From the NCBI GenBank assembly GCA_042091915.1, contig JBELGO010000010.1, positions 1 through 32,118 on the forward strand: a stretch of DNA of 32,118 nucleotides, written 5' to 3'. Shown here piece by piece: positions 27,140 through 32,118 of this stretch. This stretch comes from LSUCC0057 sp042091915 (lineage in GTDB: Bacteria; Pseudomonadota; Gammaproteobacteria; Pseudomonadales; Porticoccaceae). Made by a program: the position numbers and the translations under genes. The notes beneath the pieces are model-generated. The model saw only the letters and a program-made list of their open reading frames with translations, did not search any database and was not told where the DNA came from. Each line of letters starts with the position of its first letter. The first letter of the stretch is position 1.

Positions 27140-27931
27140 TTAAACCATTTCAATGGCGACATCGCCAAAATCGTTATCGAATCTGGCTACAATCGAGTCG
27201 CCGGCCTCAACAGGCAGAGCCCGCACAAATGAGCCAGAGAGAATCACATTGCCAGGAGCAAAGTGGTGGCCCATCGCCGCTATTTTATCTGCCAGCCAAC
27301 GCACCGCAGTTAATGGGTTGCCAAGCACCGCGGCGGAGCTACCCGACTCGCGTTGTTCGCCATTGATCAGCAGTGAGCCGTTGACATTGCGCAGGTCTAG
27401 CTCGTGGATTTTGCGCGGTCGCCCACCCAGCACTAGACCGCCAACAGCAGCCATATCGGCAATACTGTCAATCACTTTCATACCGGGGCCGAGCGCTACA
27501 CGAAAATCCACCAACTCGATGGCCGGAACCACATAGTCAATCGCTTGGATAACATCCGCCAATGTTGCGTTTGTCCCATTGAGCTCGCGGCCAATAATAA
27601 AGGCCAGCTCAATCTCGACCATCGGCCGGTTGAAATGCGCACGGGCAATAGCGGTGGATTCATCGAAGAAAAAACTCGCCGGTATCGCACTGTAATCGGG
27701 CTCGTTGGTACCGGCCATCTCTTGCATAACTTTGGAGGTGAGACCAATTTTGTACCCTTTTATAGGGTCATTATTGGCCGTAAATCGAGAAAGCACCTGC
27801 TCTTGTATAGCGTAGGCGTCAGCTAATTCAAAGTCAGGATAGCTCTCGGAAAGCAGCGGTAGCTGCTTATGGGTTTGGTGGCAGTGGAAAATCTTTGCGG
27901 CAATCTCATCGCGCGTATCGCTGTTGAGCAT
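27140..27931 (-). CDS. hpaH: 2-oxo-hept-4-ene-1,7-dioate hydratase
   Basis: Mg2+-dependent hydratase of the 2-keto-4-pentenoate hydratase/fumarylacetoacetase-related family. It adds water to 2-oxohept-4-ene-1,7-dioate to give the HpaI substrate. It has 263 residues. Family segments: KGYKIGLTSKVMQ, EPDYSAIP, the metal-ligand Glu residues in RPMVEIELAFIIG and VVPAIELVDFRV, GGLVLGGRP, and VILSGSFVRALPVEAGD. A clear AGGAG site precedes the ATG. MhpD-type substrates are an alternative, but the pairing with an HpaI-type aldolase favours HpaH. The genes for the preceding steps (hpaD, hpaE, hpaF, hpaG) are not in the window. Confidence 0.85.
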   Translation of the reverse strand: MLNSDTRDEIAAKIFHCHQTHKQLPLLSESYPDFELADAYAIQEQVLSRFTANNDPIKGYKIGLTSKVMQEMAGTNEPDYSAIPASFFFDESTAIARAHFNRPMVEIELAFIIGRELNGTNATLADVIQAIDYVVPAIELVDFRVALGPGMKVIDSIADMAAVGGLVLGGRPRKIHELDLRNVNGSLLINGEQRESGSSAAVLGNPLTAVRWLADKIAAMGHHFAPGNVILSGSFVRALPVEAGDSIVARFDNDFGDVAIEMV

Positions 27932-27962
27932 CGATTAACTCCTAGAAGTTGAGTAGATACTC

Positions 27963-27994
27963 ACAGTGTCGGCTGATCGCCTAGTCGACACTGT
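27963..27994. repeat. 9 bp perfect inverted repeat between MFS gene and hpaH
   Basis: ACAGTGTCG (27963-27971) and CGACACTGT (27986-27994) flank a 14 bp spacer, in the 90 bp gap between the transporter stop and the hpaH start. No T-run follows on the minus strand. It may be an mRNA hairpin that sets different expression of transporter and enzymes, a weak terminator, or a regulator site for hpaHI. Confidence 0.55.
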
Positions 27995-28021
27995 CATCCG
28001 AACGACAATCATTACCTCTTA

Positions 28022-29221
28022 TTAGCGAGGTAGACGCAGAGGCAACAGCAGCAACATACCCAGAGCAATCACACCGGAGAAGATCAGCAGTGGAAGTTGG
28101 TAGCTGCCGCTCATATCGAAGAGCGCTCCCACCACAGTAAAGCTTGGCAGCACTAAAAGAGTCAGTAGCGGCCCCATAAGCCCCATTGCGCGTCCGTAAC
28201 TGAGCAGACCAAATGCGGCAGCCATCATCGAACCCCAGACAGGGACCATACCCCCAGCCGCCAGACCCATCAGCGCAGTCGCCGCGAGCATTACCGGGTA
28301 ACTCGGTTGCGAGGCCAACAGCAGAAAACCAAACAGGGCCAAACCCATAACTACCCATAAGGCCAATTTTAAATTGACCCGGTCAGCTATTACGCCAAAT
28401 CCTAACTTGCCGACAAAGCCCATCACTGCAATCGCCATGATTAAAGTAGAAGCGGCACCCGGCGAGATATCAAGTGACGCGGCGTAAGGAGCTATATTCA
28501 CTAGGCCCACGGTGTAGGCACTAAATAACAGCCCAAGCGGAATGCCGATGTACCAGTAGCAGGGGTTGCGTAAAATTTGCCCAAGTGTAATGGCAGCCTC
28601 ACTGTCGCTCGAACTGCTGCCAGAGTCACTATCTTCAGGGCATAAGCCGATATCCGCAGGGCGCCCGCGGACAGTGGCCACCACAATCGGCAACACTACT
28701 AAAAGAGCAACAGCGGCAAGGATTTCTAGCGCAGCTCGCCAACCGTAGCTGTCTAAAAGCACAACAACCAGGGCGGGAACAGCAATGCCACCCAAGGAGG
28801 TGCCAATAGCAGAGATACCCATGGCGCGGCCGCGACTTTTGGTGAACCAGCGCGCCAACACAGTTTGGCAGGCGGGTGAGCCGACTAAGGTGTTACCAAC
28901 CGCCATAGTTAAGCCAAAGCAGAGCACGTACTGGCCTATCGTTTGACTTTGTGCCACCGCCCACAAGCCCAGGGCAAACAATCCCAACCCGGCACTCATA
29001 ATCCAACGCATTGGCCAACGGTCGAACAGTACCCCTGCCAGCGGCATGAGAACCATTCCAGCGAAAGTTCCGGCGGTCATACTCTGCATCACCTGAGCCA
29101 TACTGACGGCGAACTCAGCCCGTACCAGCGGCACGAACAGACTCACAGAGTAGACGAGAAAGCCCGCCACCAACATTTGTGCGACGAATGTCCCCGCGAC
29201 AACATACCAACCAAAAAACAT
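28022..29221 (-). CDS. MFS transporter, probable organic-acid uptake
   Basis: Twelve-helix major facilitator protein of 399 residues in the inner membrane. It begins MFFGWYVVAGTFVAQMLVAG, like the oxalate/formate antiporter and monocarboxylate-type MFS proteins. The cytoplasmic loop after helix 2 contains GVLFDRWPMRW, a version of the MFS signature; the mid loop (about 190-215) is Asp/Ser-rich and hydrophilic. A strong GAGGAG site precedes the ATG. It is first in a run with hpaH and hpaI, so import of the aromatic acid or dicarboxylate they degrade is a reasonable inference; the substrate is not visible from sequence. Confidence 0.88.
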   Translation of the reverse strand: MFFGWYVVAGTFVAQMLVAGFLVYSVSLFVPLVRAEFAVSMAQVMQSMTAGTFAGMVLMPLAGVLFDRWPMRWIMSAGLGLFALGLWAVAQSQTIGQYVLCFGLTMAVGNTLVGSPACQTVLARWFTKSRGRAMGISAIGTSLGGIAVPALVVVLLDSYGWRAALEILAAVALLVVLPIVVATVRGRPADIGLCPEDSDSGSSSSDSEAAITLGQILRNPCYWYIGIPLGLLFSAYTVGLVNIAPYAASLDISPGAASTLIMAIAVMGFVGKLGFGVIADRVNLKLALWVVMGLALFGFLLLASQPSYPVMLAATALMGLAAGGMVPVWGSMMAAAFGLLSYGRAMGLMGPLLTLLVLPSFTVVGALFDMSGSYQLPLLIFSGVIALGMLLLLPLRLPR

Positions 29222-29618
29222 CAGACACTCCTCGGTGAATACCGCTCTAAGTCGGTTTGAGTTTTCTGATTTTGCAGGGTTGTTGTGGGTACAGCAAAGG
29301 TTGCAGTTAAGCTGATTGGACTATCTCGATTAATCGGCTGGTCGAACTGGCAATACAGGCTCAACAAACATAACTGAGACCAGAATACTTGCCTCTTAGT
29401 AGACTGGCGATTCTGCAAACAATCACTGTCAGCCTCGGCTTGTAAGAGTTAACAAATAGCACCGCGGTAAGGTAGTCTGACCAATTAGGCACCAATATTG
29501 AGCATCGCAAACGTGAGCAAAGCGCAGCTGACAGGTCGACATCGCAAGGCAAGCTCGACTACAAATTGGCGCAGTTGGCGTATAATTATCGCAATGATCC
29601 GCAAATTTGAGACACTTT
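29222..29618. other. 397 bp non-coding gap with palindrome
   Basis: This divergent gap between the MFS gene and proA holds no credible gene: the short open frames have no family likeness. It contains a perfect 10 bp palindrome CGATTAATCG (29328-29337), inside an imperfect inverted repeat AGCTGATT (29311-29318) / AATCGGCT (29333-29340), about 100 bp before the transporter start. This is a candidate operator for the transporter-hpaHI operon. No regulator gene is adjacent. Confidence 0.6.
29581..29586 (+). promoter_or_regulatory. Probable -10 box for proA
   Basis: A perfect TATAAT lies 33 bp before the proA ATG. A convincing -35 box at normal spacing is not visible, so this is only a likely promoter. 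Confidence 0.4.
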
Positions 29619-30905
29619 ATGAACGATACCGACACCTCTGAAAACTCCTCAACGGCCACTCGCGAACTGCTTGCCAAGTTAGGCGCCTCTGCTCGAAGCG
29701 CTTCGCGGATCCTTGCGGCAGCGGACACCGGGCAGAAAAACCGCGCCTTGGAAGCGATAGCCAAACAGCTCGACCATCACCGCAGCTCTATACTCAAAGC
29801 CAATGCCCTCGACATGGACAATGGTCGCGACAATCGTTTGGATGCCGCCCTACTCGATCGGCTGGAGTTAGATGACAGTCGTATCGACGCAATGATTGAA
29901 GGTTTAGCTCAAGTCGCTGCACTGCCTGACCCAGTGGGCTCGCTTCGCGATATGCACTTTCGCCCCAGTGGTATTGAACTGGGCAAAATGCGCGTCCCGC
30001 TGGGGGTTATCGGCATCATTTACGAGTCGCGGCCCAACGTCACTATCGACGCAGCCAGCCTCTGCTTGAAATCTGGCAATGCCGCAATTCTGCGCGGCGG
30101 TAAAGAGGCCATCCACTCGAATCGCGCTATAGCCGCAGCCATCAGCGAGGGCTTGGGGCAGTCGGGATTGCCGCGCGAAGCCGTGCAAGTGGTTGAGACC
30201 ACCGATCGCACAGCCGTGGCGGCCATGATTAGCATGCCTGAGTTTATCGATGTCATTGTCCCTCGCGGCGGCAAGGGGCTAATTGAACGGATTGCCAACG
30301 ACGCCAGAGTGCCCGTTATCAAACATCTCGATGGCAACTGCCATGTCTACATCGATGATCAAGCCGATCTCAATATGGCCTACGACATTGCCATCAATGC
30401 CAAAACTCACCGCTACGGCGTCTGCAACGCCATGGAGACATTACTAGTAGCGGAGGCGGTCGCCGACAAACTGCTGCCGCGCTTGGCAGGCGGCTATGCC
30501 AACCACGGGGTCGAATTGCGTGGCTGCGAGAAAACCCGCGCTATCATTGAGGCTCAACCCGCACAATTTAGCGACTGGAGTGAAGAGTACCTTGCGCCCA
30601 TATTGGCGATAAAAGTGGTCGCCAATATAGATGAAGCGATCGGCCATATCAGCCAATTTAGCTCCGGCCACACCGAAGCTATCGTCACAGAAAACTACTC
30701 GCGCTCGCGCCAATTTATCGCCACAGTGGATTCCAGCTCAGTGATGGTCAACGCCTCAACGCGCTTTGCCGATGGCTTTGAATACGGTTTGGGGGCTGAA
30801 ATCGGCATATCGACTGACAAAATACACGCGCGCGGACCGGTTGGCTTAGAGGGCTTAACCAGTGAGAAGTGGGTAGTCATGGGCAGCGGACAAATTCGTC
30901 AATAA
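29619..30905 (+). CDS. proA: Gamma-glutamyl phosphate reductase
   Basis: Reduces L-glutamyl 5-phosphate with NADPH to glutamate 5-semialdehyde, the second step of proline synthesis. It has 428 residues from ATG at 29619; the frame also extends four codons upstream to a TTG. Aldehyde dehydrogenase-like fold with the ProA segments GVIGIIYESRPNVT, CLKSGNAAILRGGKEA, IDVIVPRGGKGLIERI, VIKHLDGNCHVYID, the catalytic Cys269 in YGVCNAMET, and FADGFEYGLGAEIGIST. The stop overlaps the nadD start by one base (TAATG), a conserved proA-nadD junction. Confidence 0.98.
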   Translation: MNDTDTSENSSTATRELLAKLGASARSASRILAAADTGQKNRALEAIAKQLDHHRSSILKANALDMDNGRDNRLDAALLDRLELDDSRIDAMIEGLAQVAALPDPVGSLRDMHFRPSGIELGKMRVPLGVIGIIYESRPNVTIDAASLCLKSGNAAILRGGKEAIHSNRAIAAAISEGLGQSGLPREAVQVVETTDRTAVAAMISMPEFIDVIVPRGGKGLIERIANDARVPVIKHLDGNCHVYIDDQADLNMAYDIAINAKTHRYGVCNAMETLLVAEAVADKLLPRLAGGYANHGVELRGCEKTRAIIEAQPAQFSDWSEEYLAPILAIKVVANIDEAIGHISQFSSGHTEAIVTENYSRSRQFIATVDSSSVMVNASTRFADGFEYGLGAEIGISTDKIHARGPVGLEGLTSEKWVVMGSGQIRQ

Positions 30906-31549
30906 TGAGTTTTGCTCTGTTTGGCGGGAGTTTTGACCCCCCTCATATCGGCCATCTACAGAGTGCTCAGGAGCTTTTGGCAAAGCTCAATTGTGAGCAG
31001 CTCGCCCTCCTGCCTGCCGCTCTGTCGCCGCTCAAATCGACCCATGCAGCAAGTGCAGAGCAAAGGCTCAAAATGCTTGAGCTGGCCTTGCTCGAGTGCG
31101 GCGATTGCGATGGCAAGCTGGTCATAGACAACCGCGAAATCCGCCGTTCTGGGCGCTCATACAGTATCGACTCACTGCGCCAGGTGCGCGCAGAGCTCGG
31201 CCCCAAAAAACCCCTCTTCTGGGTGGTCGGCAACGATACTATGCAGTCGTTTGAGCGCTGGAAAGAGTGGTCCAAACTGCTCGATTACTGCCACTTGGTG
31301 ATTATCGAGCGCGCCGGCGCACCTCTGGTCTGCAGCTCGGTCATTCAAGCGTGGCTCGATCGACACAGGTGCTATAAACTAGAGGCCTTGCAAACGAACC
31401 CAGCTGGATCTGTTTTTTACTGCACACTCTCACAGCTGCCAATTTCGTCCACTGCAGTGCGTGAAAAAATCGTTAACGGCGCACCGTTAACCGGGTGGCT
31501 GCCGACTGCGGTAGCCGACTACATTCAACACCATTCGCTCTACAGGTAA
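30905..31549 (+). CDS. nadD: Nicotinate-nucleotide adenylyltransferase
   Basis: Joins ATP and nicotinate mononucleotide to form deamido-NAD, an essential step of NAD synthesis. It has 214 residues. The nucleotidyltransferase (T/H)xGH-type motif is in FGGSFDPPHIGH (His14, His17) and the ISSTAVR motif lies near the C-terminus. The RSGRSYSIDSL and WVVGNDTMQSFERW segments are typical. The ATG at 30905 overlaps the proA stop; an in-frame upstream start at 30869 would lie inside proA and is rejected. Confidence 0.97.
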   Translation: MSFALFGGSFDPPHIGHLQSAQELLAKLNCEQLALLPAALSPLKSTHAASAEQRLKMLELALLECGDCDGKLVIDNREIRRSGRSYSIDSLRQVRAELGPKKPLFWVVGNDTMQSFERWKEWSKLLDYCHLVIIERAGAPLVCSSVIQAWLDRHRCYKLEALQTNPAGSVFYCTLSQLPISSTAVREKIVNGAPLTGWLPTAVADYIQHHSLYR

Positions 31550-31558
31550 CCCTTCTCC

Positions 31559-31945
31559 ATGTCGGAACTGCTCACCGTTGTAATTAACGCCCTCGAAGAG
31601 GTCAAAGCCATCGATACCATCACGCTGGATGTCAAACCGCTGACTGGCATCACTGATCATATGGTCATCACCAGCGGCAACTCTAATCGCCAAGTGAAAG
31701 CTCTGGCAAACAATGTCATTGTCGAAGGCAAAAAAGCGGGATTTACTCCCGTGGGTATCGAGGGTGACGATACCAACGAGTGGATTTTGGTCGACTTTGG
31801 TGACCTGATTGTTCACGTGATGCTACCGGCTACACGCGAATTTTATGAGCTGGAGAAACTCTGGACGCTGCGTCCCTCCGATATGGCGGCTGCCGGCAAT
31901 AATGAACACCCGTTAGATAATGGCGAAGAAGAGCCTGCCCGATAG
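31559..31945 (+). CDS. rsfS: Ribosomal silencing factor RsfS
   Basis: Binds ribosomal protein uL14 and blocks joining of the 30S and 50S subunits when nutrients are short. It has 128 residues: a conserved domain at about 5-108 (ITDHMVITSGNSNRQVKAL, then EWILVDFGDLIVHVM and REFYELEKLW) and a short acidic, disordered tail. It lies 9 bp after nadD with AGGTAA upstream, in the standard nadD-rsfS-rlmH order. Confidence 0.97.
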   Translation: MSELLTVVINALEEVKAIDTITLDVKPLTGITDHMVITSGNSNRQVKALANNVIVEGKKAGFTPVGIEGDDTNEWILVDFGDLIVHVMLPATREFYELEKLWTLRPSDMAAAGNNEHPLDNGEEEPAR

Positions 31946-31973
31946 TCGCAGAGCTCGAGACTGAGACGGCTCA

Positions 31974-32118
31974 ATGAAACTGCGCATTCTCGCTATAGGA
32001 ACTAAGATGCCCGCCTGGGTAGCCAGCGGCTACAGTGAATACCAGAAGAGAATGCCGCACGAGTTGCGCCTAGAGATGGTTGAGCTGGCCATGGCTAGCC
32101 GCGCCAAGAGCAGCTCTG
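31974..32118 (+). CDS. rlmH: 23S rRNA pseudouridine-1915 N3-methyltransferase, 5' part
   Basis: SPOUT methyltransferase that methylates pseudouridine 1915 in helix 69 of 23S rRNA. Only the first 48 codons are present before the window ends; the family has about 155. The N-terminus MKLRILAIGTKMPAWV matches RlmH/YbeA closely. It sits 28 bp after rsfS. The expected next genes (mrdA, mrdB) would lie outside. Confidence 0.92.
   Translation, partial: MKLRILAIGTKMPAWVASGYSEYQKRMPHELRLEMVELAMASRAKSSS

Noticed and set aside
29426..29534. Inverted 8-mers CTGTCAGC and GCTGACAG about 93 bp apart
   Set aside because: Too short and too far apart to be more than chance in a gap of this size.
29221..29552. 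Small minus-strand open frames of 63-65 codons upstream of the MFS gene
   Set aside because: No convincing family likeness, and they overlap one another. Treated as non-coding.
1..32118. CRISPR array, insertion sequence, prophage, defence island, tRNA or rRNA
   Set aside because: Reading both strands I saw no regularly spaced repeats, transposase or integrase motifs, terminal repeats or rRNA-like stretches. The content is core metabolism and envelope genes.

Overview
The window is a stretch of gammaproteobacterial core chromosome. The gene orders are ones known from Pseudomonas- and E. coli-like genomes: mrcA divergent from pilMNOPQ-aroK-aroB-gltB; yrfG-hslR-hslO-pckA; ubiK-comM; prfB-lysS; and proA-nadD-rsfS-rlmH. 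The compact layout, with many 1-11 bp overlaps and convergent genes separated by 0-6 bp, suggests a free-living, probably aquatic gammaproteobacterium related to the Cellvibrionales/Pseudomonadales. That placement is inferred from synteny alone. Bases 1-17 match the end of the Illumina TruSeq adapter, so the left edge is a contig end carrying synthetic sequence. The right edge cuts rlmH.

Region 1 (about 18-11006, minus strand). A type IV pilus assembly operon, pilM-pilN-pilO-pilP-pilQ, runs with overlapping genes into aroK and aroB (shikimate pathway) and then, after 147 bp with its own apparent promoter, into gltB (glutamate synthase large subunit, 3' end missing). The divergent neighbour mrcA (penicillin-binding protein 1A) starts at 11121.

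Region 2 (13607-18267). cysQ (minus) shares its TTAA stop with mrcA. The plus-strand block yrfG, hslR, hslO follows (nucleotidase, heat-shock RNA-binding protein, Hsp33), then pckA, which ends in a clear intrinsic terminator.

Region 3 (18293-23533). A histidine phosphatase-family protein lacking the usual second catalytic histidine, then ubiK and comM on the plus strand. lysS and prfB lie on the minus strand; prfB carries the classic +1 programmed frameshift.

Region 4 (23693-29618) is the most accessory part. It holds a membrane-anchored SMP-30/strictosidine-synthase-like beta-propeller, selO (protein AMPylase), and a minus-strand operon of an MFS transporter with hpaH and hpaI, the last two enzymes of the homoprotocatechuate (4-hydroxyphenylacetate) meta-cleavage route. 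No upstream pathway genes are present. A 397 bp non-coding gap with a palindrome precedes it.

Region 5 (29619-32118, plus strand). proA, nadD, rsfS and the first part of rlmH, tightly packed.

I see no CRISPR array, insertion sequence, phage, tRNA or rRNA, and nothing that makes a convincing case for an undescribed system. The items most worth checking are the adapter, the orphan hpaH-hpaI-transporter operon with its 9 bp inverted repeat, the inverted repeats upstream of gltB and pckA, and the altered phosphatase.
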